From NCBI RefSeq assembly GCF_026151205.1, contig NC_087072.1:22337603-22401602 (forward strand): DNA of 64,000 bases, given 5' to 3'. This document shows positions 21,212 to 32,139 of the stretch, piece after piece. How positions within the stretch are numbered: position 1 is the first letter of the stretch; every line of letters begins with the position of its first letter. The notes under the pieces are model-generated. The model made no database searches, was not told the DNA's origin, and saw only the letters and a list, made by a program, of their open reading frames with translations. The stretch is from Bolinopsis microptera. Taxonomy: Eukaryota > Ctenophora > Tentaculata > Lobata > Bolinopsidae. Made by a program: the position numbers and the translations under genes.

Positions 21212-22103
21212 TCAGTAAACTCTCTCAGTCTCACAGTACAACACCAGATCGAATTCAAATCGGTCGAGATTTAACGGAAATTAATAAAAGCTATTCTTAG
21301 ACATTTCAATGACTGTGCTTAACCATCCGTGAGCAAGAACATTTGTTGAACAATCTTGCTTTGATTTCAAAAGATCTGTCATCCAATTGCTTGCTTATGA
21401 TAATTGATTTGATTTCAGTACAGTTGAAAAGTTTTGGTTTATGCAGTTGATTTAAATGTAAATTATGCAATATGTTTTTAAAATCTTTTCCATTTTCGTA
21501 TCAAAGCAAAAAAACTTGCATGCTTTTTCATTTTTATTAAATTAATGCTAAATTGTGTTATCGAAAAGTTTAATTGTTTCGCGAATGAATTCACTCTGTT
21601 AATTGTAGGAGATTTGTTAATTACCCTACTATGATCCGTGTATTTGTTTTAAAATGTGATTGTTATTCAAGATTTGTTTAACACAATTATTTTCTGTGAC
21701 CATGTTTTTTAATGCGCTTATTCAGTTTGCTTTTACTAAAGTTAAACTATACAGATTTACGATTTGTTGACGGATAAAACAGGATCTAAGGATCTTCCAT
21801 ACCACTTTTAATAGAACGCCAATTATACTTTCAGAGGGCCGTAGATTAGTTTATCACAAGCTAACTCTGGTGTTTTGCCTATAAACAATAAACATCGGCG
21901 TCACAACATCGCGTGTCCTAAGATGAGGGGAGATATTTCAGTAAAGTATGTACGTGATCTCCAGTTTCTGCGGAAATTGTAATTCTCTACTCTGGAGACC
22001 AGTATCAAAACAGTTCTAGTCGTAACCGGTCAACAATAATAAGTTAATTATAACGAACTCTTATCATTGTAGCGTGAAATAATCATCCTGTCCGTGTAGC
22101 GCT
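21212..22103. other. LMBRD1 3' UTR and intergenic
   Basis: AT-rich with no coding sign. Contains AATAAA-like signals (near 21283 and 21889). Upstream region of the exon at 22104. Confidence 0.5.
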
Positions 22104-22249
22104 ATGTCCGGGGTGGAGTCCAGCCCACCGGACGAAGAAGAAACACCAGATGAGATGGAATCAGAGACTATGGACGCATTCACCCTGGATGGGGACTCTG
22201 CGGACCCCAACTATTCTTCACTTGTCGACACCATTACCACCAGAATCAG
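22104..22249 (+). CDS. First coding exon of an unidentified gene, or distal first exon of APMAP
   Basis: ATG at 22104, 48 codons, donor CAG|GTTAGT. The product is acidic (MSGVESSPPDEEETPDEMES..., ending DTITTRI) and looks like a cytosolic N-terminus. It ends in phase 2, so it could splice to the APMAP exon at 32436, also used by the first exon at 32140. No closer acceptor exon was recognised in the 10 kb between. The link is inference; a one-in-three phase match can be chance. Confidence 0.45.
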
Positions 22250-24179
22250 GTTAGTTTTTAACTGTGTAGTGAGAAGATAAGATAATGAATATTATATGTA
22301 AAAGTATATACCCGCCCTCAAATCGAAAAAAACCTACATTTTAATATACTCTAATCATCTCCCCAATGAATAGAACAGTTTTTGGGACATGAAAATATAC
22401 TCTTGTTTTATCAAGTATGTCGATCAACAATCAACATGGATTCAGCGCTTTTTGGATTGAACATTTGAGTACGACGTAATAGAGCTAAAATAATGGCTAG
22501 AGCTATTTATTATATGTGGTCAATGTGCTGTCCTTATAGAATATAGATGCAAGAAAATCAATGTGGTTGCTTTGATTAAATTCTTAATTTGAATATTAAA
22601 ATGTTTCCAAATTGTCCCACTTGGATGCAATTGGTGTTCTGACTTCTTATGACGTCAAAGGGTGCACGGCCATTGTTTTAGCGACGCCCATACCAGAGCC
22701 ACTTGATAGAATATGTAGTATACTAATTGGGTTCTGGAGTGCATGATTAGTCTCAAATGAGTTTTTATTCTTCTGTGAAAGAAACACTAGTGTGTAGATA
22801 CACTTGCATTAGGATATTTTCAAACTTCAAAGCCATTATTTCTGCATATTATTATTTCTGCATTATGTTTAAACTGTAGCTGATCCGTTTAATTTCCAAA
22901 CTTGCGAACCTTTTCGATTATTAAATCTTTGTTCTCGACTTTGTATCAAACTATCAACTAATTTCAGTATACTTTGTAATATATGTAGTATTGATGCTGA
23001 CTAAGTTGACCAGGTCCAACATGATAGTGTAATAATATGTTCACATATTCAGTCAACTCAGTAACATCACCATGATGTGGAATTAAAGGTTTTCTCTTGG
23101 TGCACTTGGGCAGTAAACACGATGTTTGGGTACTGAGTTAGCGTGGTGTTCTACAGCTAATAAACTTGCTGCCAGTATTATAGATGTCTTGCTGTATACT
23201 TTGAAATAACTCTTCCTTGCCCTAGACAGCCTGGCCATCTCCCGCTCTGGAAATGGTTATTAGTTCCAGTATTATAAGCATTGGTATAATGTAATGGTTA
23301 ACGTGTGTTTGGTATAATCATAATAATGATGTAGTACAGAACTGTTACACTGACTACAATGTTATTAGCACTGCTGTACGAATTACGAAATAGCCCCACT
23401 TTAATAGTATGCATTGATTGCTGCTCTACTGGCCTTACTACCTACGTCATTGTACGTATGACGTTATTGTACGTATGCCGTATGCATGACGTCATTGTAC
23501 GTATGCAGCACACAGGTATGACGTCATTGTACGTTTGACGTGTAGTTTTAGGTGTAATCTTTAATTTCCAAGAGTGTTTGTCTAACCTGGATAGTGAATA
23601 TTTATATCTTTATTCGGTGTGATTATTCCCTAAAAGCTATCTGTGTAAGACCGTGTCCATTGGGCCGTGTTCTTGGAGCCATGTTCACAAAGCTGTGTCG
23701 TATTAATGAGCCGTGACCCTATGATCAGCTGTGGTCCGTGTCTCGTTTATTTTAGTCACTCATAGTCATCAGGGGGGGGGGGGTGTCATCACTCATCAGT
23801 CAATGAGATTTACTCTCTTGTCATTTCGCCAGAATTCTAAGAAATCTCACTTCTCCTCCATTATCGATTACCCCTTTATCCCGCACATCAAATATACTTT
23901 AAAATAACTCTGCTCAGTGCTCAGTGGCTTGTGATAGAGGCGGTGGCTACCGATTTTAAAATTTCCTTCGTAACTAGTAGAGTTACTGGGTTTGAACTTT
24001 GATGACACATTACCGCTAAATTTGCCTTGACTTCTCCATGATAATTTAATGGAATTCCTCAGTTATCACTTTTTACATCTCGTATATGTTTGTCTTTTAT
24101 CTCTCTCGCTAATTGATGAGATAAGCCGTTTTTACGACGCACTGGCTACAGCATACAGCTTGTAACTACTGACGAACAG
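22250..24179. other. Intronic or intergenic spacer with a CRE-like cluster
   Basis: No exon recognised. At 23440-23545 the string tgacgtcattgtacgt(a/t)tg recurs four times with variation, including two perfect TGACGTCA palindromes. A G-run lies near 23773. Confidence 0.5.
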
Positions 24180-24204
24180 ACGAACAGACGAACTCACGGG
24201 CTCA

Positions 24205-25863
24205 GTGGTACCGACACAGAGCGGTCCTTTTCCTAAAAGCCACAAAAACCTCCCTACTAAAGTAAGTCACTACATTTCGATTTGCAATTTGACTGAAATG
24301 GAGACCCAGACTGAGCTAAGCGGTCGCACATATTGTTTCACCACGGCAACTTGCATGGACCTGATTGGTAAACTAGTAGGATACCAGCTCGATCGGGAGC
24401 TGAAATCTTTCGGAATGGACGACGAAACTCTTTGTAATCTAACCGTCCTTAAAAAGAAGGAACTACTCAAATTGAACCTTCAAGATAATGTGTGTTGCCA
24501 AACACCGAGCGAGACGACTAACAAACTCACTAAACTAACACAACTGTTTTCGAGGTCCGCGAACGATACGGTGACAGATCTAAAGAAGAGCTTAGAAGAC
24601 GCCAAGGATCTCGTCTCCTCCCTACAGAAGCTTGATCCCGCCACCCACCCCCCACCCACCCTCCCTGAAACGGCAGTGACGGAAACTTCTCACGTTCAAG
24701 ATATAGAGGAGCAGCCCTTCATCGCACTGGATTCCGGTAGCTTTCTCGAGAGGTTTGAGTTTGAAAAGCTTAATTCTGAACTGACTTTTGAGTGCAGCTT
24801 TGCGAATAGGAAAGTAACTTACTTCGGCGATTTACCTTACAAGTACACTGGGGGTTATCACAAGAAGAAGGCCTTGCCAAAGGATTCATATCTCACTGAA
24901 ATTCTACTTGCTGTGGCGGATATGTGCAAATCAAATGATATTGATTACTCCGAGTTCAATAGCTTCATGGTGACTAAGTATGATACCCCCGACGATTACA
25001 TACCCCCTCACTCGGATGATGAACAGTGTATAGCTAGAGATAGTAATATTCTTACAGTTTCTTTCGGGGGAGCTCGAGAAGTTGTTTTCCGTCGCCGCCC
25101 ACCTGGCGAATACCGCAAACAGAGCTTAACTGTGAAGCACGGCGAGTGCTACGTCATGTCACGTAAATCTCAGGATAGTTTTGACCATGCCGTCCCCAAG
25201 GTTGATCCTGCTAATTTTGACAGGCCGAGAATTAGTATAACACTTCGAAAATTGACCCCTAACATCCCACAAATCCCCGCCAATGAACCTCAGCGACCCA
25301 AACGGGTGTTAGTATTATCAGACAGTAAAAACTCTTCTTTCGACTGTTCCAAGTTTAAAGCGCCCGTAGTTGCCTTCCGCGAAGATCTCTTCCTGCTGCG
25401 CGATCTTGAGGAACACAAAGAATCTATCAAATCCTCGGACATAGTTCTTATTAGTGCTGGGGTAAACGACATGAGGAAAAATGGTGTGAACGCCCAAATT
25501 TTGCATGATCATGTCAGAAACTTTGTCGTACAGTATCCGAAAACCCAGTTTCTATTTGATTCCGTTACAAACGTGACCATGAATGCAGACCCGTACAATG
25601 AACTGAACCCGAACATTAACTTCTTCAATCAGCTTATGTTTAAATGCTCCCTTCGTCATGCCAACATACATCTGTTTGATAACCTATCGTTCGGATGGGG
25701 TCATCTAGCACGTGACGGCCTACACTTTAACTACAGCGGACAGAAAGTCACGTCTGATACCTGGGTCCATGTTGTATTAGTCTGCCTTGGATTTAGACGT
25801 GGCCCTTTACCACTACGTTATGACTTTGTGAAATTGCATGAAGAGTCTCAGTCCTGGAAATGA
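24205..25863 (+). CDS. LINE-B ORF1: AlkB-type 2OG-Fe(II) oxygenase fused to SGNH esterase
   Basis: 552 aa (or 521 from the internal ATG at 24298). The N-terminal ~150 residues are helical and polar with a heptad-like stretch (LTKLTQLFS, LKKSLEDAKDLVSSLQKL), possibly for oligomerisation. Residues about 185-350 are AlkB-like: F-MVTKYDTPDDYI then PHSDDE (H269-x-D271), a second His at 328 (DHAV), and R342-ISITL-R348, matching the AlkB iron and 2OG ligands. Residues about 365-530 are SGNH-like: LVLSDSKN (nucleophile block, S372-S374), SAGVNDM (GxND block) and RDGLHF (D504, H507). Both active sites look intact. SGNH domains are known in CR1-type ORF1 proteins; the AlkB part suggests RNA or DNA demethylation (inference). 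Upstream of ORF2, same strand. Confidence 0.85.
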   Translation: MVPTQSGPFPKSHKNLPTKVSHYISICNLTEMETQTELSGRTYCFTTATCMDLIGKLVGYQLDRELKSFGMDDETLCNLTVLKKKELLKLNLQDNVCCQTPSETTNKLTKLTQLFSRSANDTVTDLKKSLEDAKDLVSSLQKLDPATHPPPTLPETAVTETSHVQDIEEQPFIALDSGSFLERFEFEKLNSELTFECSFANRKVTYFGDLPYKYTGGYHKKKALPKDSYLTEILLAVADMCKSNDIDYSEFNSFMVTKYDTPDDYIPPHSDDEQCIARDSNILTVSFGGAREVVFRRRPPGEYRKQSLTVKHGECYVMSRKSQDSFDHAVPKVDPANFDRPRISITLRKLTPNIPQIPANEPQRPKRVLVLSDSKNSSFDCSKFKAPVVAFREDLFLLRDLEEHKESIKSSDIVLISAGVNDMRKNGVNAQILHDHVRNFVVQYPKTQFLFDSVTNVTMNADPYNELNPNINFFNQLMFKCSLRHANIHLFDNLSFGWGHLARDGLHFNYSGQKVTSDTWVHVVLVCLGFRRGPLPLRYDFVKLHEESQSWK

Positions 25864-26550
25864 ACGATAAATCCATTTAACAAAATAGTAAAGTTTCAAT
25901 CTAGAGATCAAAGTATAAATCGTATGTGACCAAATATTTAAGTCTTTAGAAATGCACTGAACACAAGAAACAAAATCAATTTCCAACAAAATAATACTTA
26001 CTACAAACTTTATGCTCGGCCTTGTAACTTGATGCAAGAGTAGCGAATTAAATGTCTAATCTTCTTTTTAGAGAGATAACGCCGATGATAAGGCGACTTA
26101 CATTAAAAAGTAATTAAGTACACGTAATTTGCCACACGCGATTCCGGTGCCATGTACTCGGCACTGAAATACATTGTACACACTCTGCACTATGCAGATA
26201 CACTGACAGACACACTGACTAGTGACTTACAACAACACAAGCAAGCTGTTGCCAAGTGCAACATAAAATGTCTGAATCTCTACGGTTGCTAGGTAACCAA
26301 AAAGTAGAATTTTCAGTCTAGTAAAGAGTAAATTGTAAACACAGTTTTTCGTTTTTCAATTTTTAATTTTTGACGATAATCTCTCACACAGAACTGAAAG
26401 TTCTCGTTAGATTTATCAAATTAATTTTCTTATTTTTCTTACTTCTTCCTCTCTTTTCTCCTCCTCCTTTTTCTTTCTCTTGGTATATCTATATATAGAG
26501 ACCGCAGGTATAAATACTTATCGGTGAATCTCGGTAATTGCAATCTTTAA
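25864..26550. other. Inter-ORF spacer of LINE-B
   Basis: AT-rich, with a pyrimidine-rich stretch at 26425-26485 before ORF2. No open frame. Confidence 0.5.
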
Positions 26551-29500
26551 ATGTCAAGCTTACCCAAAGCGAAAGTTTGTGATAAATGTAACAAACGTAT
26601 TCCAAAAACCGCGCCTCTGCTTACTTGCTCACTTTGCAACGACACCAAGCATCCTAAATGTATGAGACTCTCGAAATCTGATTCCCTGCACATAATATCT
26701 TCAGGCTTTTCTTGGACCTGTTACGATTGTTTAGCCAGTGCCCTCCCTATCAATGCGTGCCATTCACCAGTCGAGAAGCCTGCATTCGGGCCTGTATTCA
26801 AAGTTAAATGCAATTCCTGTGCAGGATGGTGCTATTCACCAAAAAACCTAAGATATTGTAACTGGTGTGGAAAAAGTATACATTCCAAGTGTATGAAACA
26901 CGAGTTAGGTTGTAAAACATGTTGTGAATCTATGATTCCTGGTTTCAACTACGAACCACACCATCTACTTGATGATTACAGCCACCTACATGACTTATTT
27001 TTTAATCCATATGATAGAGAAAACATTGCAAATGATATAGGTAATCAACTTGATGATGAACAGGACAGGGAGTACTTTGATGAAATTTCAAATATACTGG
27101 TAGAATGTAGATATAAGGAACAGAAGCACGTACAGAACTCAGGAGCAAACGAGCTGAAATTATTTTCACTGAATATTCGATCGCTGATCAAGAATATTGA
27201 ACACCTGCGAGAAAACATAGAAACATACTGCAAGTACGATGTCCTATGTCTGAACGAAACCAATCTCATTGAATCCAATTTGCCCAATGGCGTAACTGAT
27301 ATTTTACTCGAGGGTTTCCATGAACCTCTACTTAAGGGCCCAAACAGAACTTCGGGTCGGGGTGGTGGTCTTGCAATTTATATCAATAAGCGAGTGTGTG
27401 AGTTTGAGAATATTGAACAATTTATTCCTAATCTCCGGGACGTAGATGAGATCACCAAATCGGCAGGTGAATTCATGTTGGTGAAAATTAACAACTGTAA
27501 AGGACTCAACAAAACCAAACTAATTGTTGACGTTTATAGGTCTCCATCACGTGACCCCGATAAGTTCATAGCTTTACTTGATTCCGTACTATTAAGCTTA
27601 GACCGTCACAACAGAAAACACATAATGTTTGCTGGAGATTTTAATTTAGACCTCATAAACCACAGCAACAATGTACATTGCCAAAATCTAGTGGACACCA
27701 TGTCGAAATACGGTTTTTTTCAGCTTGTTGCACGACCAACACGAGTTACAAGTCACAGCAGGACCTTAATTGATCATGTCTACAGCAACGATGTTCAGCA
27801 TACTCTCAGTTGCAATGTCCTGACAGTTGACATTTCAGACCATTTTGCCACCTTGACTACGATCTCTCTTGGTGATTTCTCTTACAGTCCTGCTAATGAT
27901 CGATCCAAAACCGAACGATCACAAAAGCGTGATACACGTGCATTCAACGCCGCTAATAACTTAAAATTTTACGAACTGATCGACGCTGAAAATTGGGAGC
28001 AAATAACATCAAACATGGATGCTAATGAGCAGTATGATAAGTTCAACGAAATTTACAACAAGCACTATAACACCGCGTATCCAATCAAATCTAAGCATGT
28101 CAGAAGGATGAATGAAAGGAAAAACCCCAAGCCTTTTATTCTGCCGTGGCTTGAAGACGCGTGTGCTCGAAAAAACTTGATGTATTTTGAATCCACAGTT
28201 TGCCCCACACAGAAAAATGATGCTACGTACAAAAAATTGAAAAATTTTTGTGAAAAACATATCAATCTAGCAAGGGACAAATACCACAAAAAATACTTTG
28301 AAGAATATCAGTACAATTCCAAGAAACAGTGGGAGATGATAAATAAACTTCTAGGCAGGAAAGCTAAGCAAAATTCCAAATTCAAATTGAGGAGAGATGA
28401 TGGAAACTTGATAAATTCGAACCGCGATGTTGCTGAACATTTCAACGCGTACTTTGCTAATATAGCAACTAGAATCAAAGATCAGATCAGTGCGCGTACC
28501 ACTTTCGACCCTGGCGGGCATGCAAGATATTTAGACAGCCAGGTTGAGGAGAGCATGTTCATCTCGCCAACTGATCCTGTCGAAATCCAACGAACAATAT
28601 GTACCTTGAAAAATAAGGCCACACAGGATGTAAAAGTTGAGCCGCTCAAGATTGCCAAGGATTGTCCTAAGTTTTGTGGAATACTCTCAAATGTAGTAAA
28701 TTCTTCCTTCAATGAAGGCTGCTTTCCGACATCACTGAAAATTGCAAAGGTAGTTCCTATCCTTAAGGGAGGCTCAAAACTGGATGTGAAAAACTACAGA
28801 CCAATATCATTGCTCTGCACCTTTTCAAAAATCTATGAGAAACTCATGCACAGAAGAGTCCTTGACTTCCTGGAGCGACATAGCACTTTATTTGAAGGAC
28901 AATACGGTTTTCGGCCGGGTCGGTCGTGTGAACATGCGCTCCTTGATGCAACCAACACGATTAGACACAACCTCTCCAAAAAAGAGGTCTCTCTACTCCT
29001 CCTACTTGATTTTAGCAAAGCGTTTGATGTAATTTCCCACGATATTCTCTTAGACAAACTGTATCATTATGGCATAAGAGGACTAGCACACCAATGGTTC
29101 AAGTCTTATCTAAGTTCCAGGAGTCAGTATGTTTCAATAGGGGGCACAAATTCTTCCTCACAGTCCATGAGACACGGAGTGCCGCAAGGCAGTATTTTAG
29201 GACCTTTACTTTTCATAATATATATCAATGACATGCCAAAAATCAAATCGTACGCTAAATTTGTTTTATATGCTGACGACGCAAACATAATTATCTCAGG
29301 TAAAAATCATCAAGAAATACTACAAAAGATGACCGAATTTTCACCTTTATTGATAAACTGGGTAGATCAAAATGGTCTTTCGTTAAACCTTAAGAAAACG
29401 TGCTACATGCTCCTCTCACCCAACAGAACCTCAACACCTGACGTAAATATTCAAATTGCAGGCACCACTATTGAGCGAAAAACTGAGGCCCGATTTCTTG

Positions 29501-30213
29501 GCGTAATTGTTGACGAAAAATTGACCTGGACCAGTCACATTACTGCTCTTAAAGCGAAAATGATGCGGTATATTGGTATTATGTACAAAATAAAAAGTCG
29601 GCTGCCGATTAAAGTTAGACTCCAGATATACCAAAGCTTTGTACAGTCTCATATAAACTATTGTTCATTGATATGGGGTTTTGCTGCAAAAAGCCATATA
29701 GATGCTTTATTCAGCAAACAGAAGCAAGGAATAAGGGCTATTATGCCTGGCTTCGTAAACTACTACTTTAAGGAAGGTGCCTTACCACAACACACAAAGC
29801 CATTTTTCAGTGAACATGAAATTCTCACTGTGCATGGTCTTATCGTTTACAACTCAATTATCTTGATGCATAAAGTTAAAAGCATGCCACAATTAGTCCC
29901 CAAAAACATCTCTCAAGCTTTTCCCGTCGACATACCCACAAAACTTTCTGATCACACGTCAGCCTGCTCCTGGCTCCAGTTATACGGGAAAAGACACTTT
30001 CAAAACAGTATTTTCTACAAGGGACCACTGCTCTCTGTCTTCGCAGACAAAGCAGACGTTACTACCCTTCCGACATTATTTTCGATAAATCTGTTCAAGA
30101 GTAGTGCCAAGAAAATGCTTCTTAATCTTCAAAGTGATGGTGATGTTAACGAGTGGCAACCATTCCTACTGCACAATGTTCCTGGCCTAAGACAGTCTAG
30201 ACGTGAAATTTAA
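26551..30213 (+). CDS. LINE-B ORF2: zinc finger, endonuclease and reverse transcriptase
   Basis: 1220 aa, uninterrupted. Residues 10-65 form a PHD-like zinc finger (CDKCNKRI ... CSLCND-KH-KC ... CYDC); a second Cys/His cluster follows (CNSC ... CNWCGKSIHSKC). An APE-type endonuclease spans about 205-450 (FSLNIRSL, VLCLNETN, FAGDFNLDL, DISDHFA). The reverse transcriptase shows NYRPISLLCTFSKIYEKL, LLDFSKAFDVI (motif A), GVPQGSILGPLLF (motif B) and YADDANI (motif C). The C-terminal region matches the fragment at 2172-2772. An RT of jockey/CR1/L2 type is the best reading; the exact clade needs a tree. All catalytic residues are present. Confidence 0.93.
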   Translation: MSSLPKAKVCDKCNKRIPKTAPLLTCSLCNDTKHPKCMRLSKSDSLHIISSGFSWTCYDCLASALPINACHSPVEKPAFGPVFKVKCNSCAGWCYSPKNLRYCNWCGKSIHSKCMKHELGCKTCCESMIPGFNYEPHHLLDDYSHLHDLFFNPYDRENIANDIGNQLDDEQDREYFDEISNILVECRYKEQKHVQNSGANELKLFSLNIRSLIKNIEHLRENIETYCKYDVLCLNETNLIESNLPNGVTDILLEGFHEPLLKGPNRTSGRGGGLAIYINKRVCEFENIEQFIPNLRDVDEITKSAGEFMLVKINNCKGLNKTKLIVDVYRSPSRDPDKFIALLDSVLLSLDRHNRKHIMFAGDFNLDLINHSNNVHCQNLVDTMSKYGFFQLVARPTRVTSHSRTLIDHVYSNDVQHTLSCNVLTVDISDHFATLTTISLGDFSYSPANDRSKTERSQKRDTRAFNAANNLKFYELIDAENWEQITSNMDANEQYDKFNEIYNKHYNTAYPIKSKHVRRMNERKNPKPFILPWLEDACARKNLMYFESTVCPTQKNDATYKKLKNFCEKHINLARDKYHKKYFEEYQYNSKKQWEMINKLLGRKAKQNSKFKLRRDDGNLINSNRDVAEHFNAYFANIATRIKDQISARTTFDPGGHARYLDSQVEESMFISPTDPVEIQRTICTLKNKATQDVKVEPLKIAKDCPKFCGILSNVVNSSFNEGCFPTSLKIAKVVPILKGGSKLDVKNYRPISLLCTFSKIYEKLMHRRVLDFLERHSTLFEGQYGFRPGRSCEHALLDATNTIRHNLSKKEVSLLLLLDFSKAFDVISHDILLDKLYHYGIRGLAHQWFKSYLSSRSQYVSIGGTNSSSQSMRHGVPQGSILGPLLFIIYINDMPKIKSYAKFVLYADDANIIISGKNHQEILQKMTEFSPLLINWVDQNGLSLNLKKTCYMLLSPNRTSTPDVNIQIAGTTIERKTEARFLGVIVDEKLTWTSHITALKAKMMRYIGIMYKIKSRLPIKVRLQIYQSFVQSHINYCSLIWGFAAKSHIDALFSKQKQGIRAIMPGFVNYYFKEGALPQHTKPFFSEHEILTVHGLIVYNSIILMHKVKSMPQLVPKNISQAFPVDIPTKLSDHTSACSWLQLYGKRHFQNSIFYKGPLLSVFADKADVTTLPTLFSINLFKSSAKKMLLNLQSDGDVNEWQPFLLHNVPGLRQSRREI

Positions 30214-30870
30214 ACTTTTAACATTTAACCTGAATCGAATTTCAACTGAAACGAATATAATCTAAGTTTAAATTAAGTCTATTGTCTAATTAATGGCTTG
30301 CAACAGGGAGCAGTATGAAAATCACACAACCCAGCACATAGAAACTACACTAAATGACACAAATTTAAATGACAACTCGCAATTACTGACTACCAATATA
30401 ATAACCGCTCGCATAACTACCCCCACTTAGCGTAGATAAGCAAGCATTTCACTGCCGCTAAATTCTTTTTCCATACATTAATCTCAATCGCGCACTCATA
30501 ATTACTGTAAGCGCTGAGTTACCGGCCAAAATCATTAATCACTGATGGTAAAATTTTGCACAAAATTTTAAAATCAATAGTCCAAGCTGTTCAGTGCAAT
30601 TCTAAACTTCTTAACCTATAGGTTATGGATGTGTAATATCATGTGTAGCGTGAAGCGTTGTGTTTTTTAAATCTGTAGTTCATAGTACTTCATGATCACA
30701 GTGTACTTTTTGATAAACCGTGTGCAGTGCCCTTTCCAGAGGGTTTTTTTAAAAGAATTCTTTAACGTTACTATTTTCTATCTATTACTGTTTGTATTAT
30801 AATTTTGAGTAAACATTAATCGAGTAAACCGCTCGATTCCCAATCAAAAAATCAATCAATCAGAAATACT

Positions 30871-32139
30871 CCTAAATCATGCGGATCTTCTTTAAGGGTA
30901 ATTGATGTTAATGCCCAGAATTTGTTTATGCCAAAAATGGCGCGATCAATGATTTCTGCAGTCTACATTCACAAATTACAGAGCATTCAACTTGAGGGTT
31001 GCATTAACTTTTTATGTTCCTTGCGAGCTTTATCATCTAACTTTGCGAAGCACACTTTGTGCACGAACACCTGAGCACCTTTTTATATTTATCACGTGAC
31101 TATCGATTGTCGTTGTGATTGGGTATCAAGCCGCTCTTTCAGGGTAGTCATTACGTCACAAATATTACATTAACGCTAATGCCCGGATGGTCTTGAGCCC
31201 ATGTCTCGAGTTTCTATTTTGAGCCTCAAGCATTCGGTTGAAGTGATTTGTTCTTTGCTGTTCTTAGCCTATGCAATGACGTTTTTTGACATCATGAGAC
31301 CGCCTCTAATTAAATCGAACAGCTAATCTATGCTAAATGTTTCTTGATTATGACTCGACTATTTACATTTACTTTTTCAATGACTCTTACGAAATTTATT
31401 TGATTTGCACTTCAAAACGAGCTCAAATAGATCTCAACACGGGCCTAAGTGGGCTGATGGATTTAACTGTTTGGAAATAGTAAACAAGGATCCTACTTCC
31501 TCATGCGCTCTCACAGAATGTTATCAACCCACCGCATGCGGTATCTGTTCACCAGGAGGAGAAAATCCCGGAACTCGGTTCCCTTCCTCTCTTCCCGCTC
31601 TTTAGATGGCATCTGGGAGAAAACTAATGGGGCCTTAGTTCTCTTCCTGTCCACGTCTTGGTTTGTATTTACTGAACTAGTATTCTGTACCCTGGTTATC
31701 AGTCGATATTAAATGTAAAGTCAGTCAGCAATCTGTGCTGAAAGTTTTGGACGAGTTTCATGATTAATTGAGAATGTTCAATCAGACATTCCATGCTTTC
31801 AACAAATTATAAAACTTGGCACCGGGCCGATCTAGAGGCCCAGAATAACTCACATTGAACCAAGTTAATGATAGGTACCACTCACGTGATGCACTTAGCA
31901 GATGATCCCCAGGTCTGCTTGATAATACCCCACTGTAATAGGATCTAACATAATAGCCAATAAACGGACGACTTAGCCGGGTTCCAACCAATCAGAACAC
32001 TGTATTTAATCGGTTGAGTAGGAACACTTTCAAGCTTGTCAGGTTCTGTAATTAGCTCTATTCAGTGTATTGGTTGTGTGTTTCCTGTAGAATCTGACTA
32101 GAGTCAGTTTTGTTGGGGGGTTTTGCGCCAATATTAGTC
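30871..32139. other. Intronic or intergenic spacer upstream of APMAP
   Basis: No exon recognised. The last 150 bp probably hold the proximal APMAP promoter (AT-rich tatttaatcgg near 32003), but no firm core element could be named. Confidence 0.5.

Larger units (their letters stand above)
24180..30870 (+). mobile_element. LINE-B: two-ORF non-LTR retrotransposon with AlkB-SGNH ORF1
   Basis: ORF1 (24205-25863) and ORF2 (26551-30213) are both intact and in order, separated by 687 bp of AT-rich sequence. The 3' UTR ends near 30865 in an AATC-type short repeat (aatcaaaaaatcaatcaatcag), a tail style shared with CR1/L2-like elements. The 5' end is not defined precisely; gacgaacagacgaacagacg stands just before ORF1. 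A truncated relative lies at 2172-2772 (-). Confidence 0.8.

Noticed and set aside
26425-26485. Pyrimidine tract as an intron end
   Set aside because: It lies in the LINE-B inter-ORF spacer and no matching exon follows; ORF2 starts with its own ATG.
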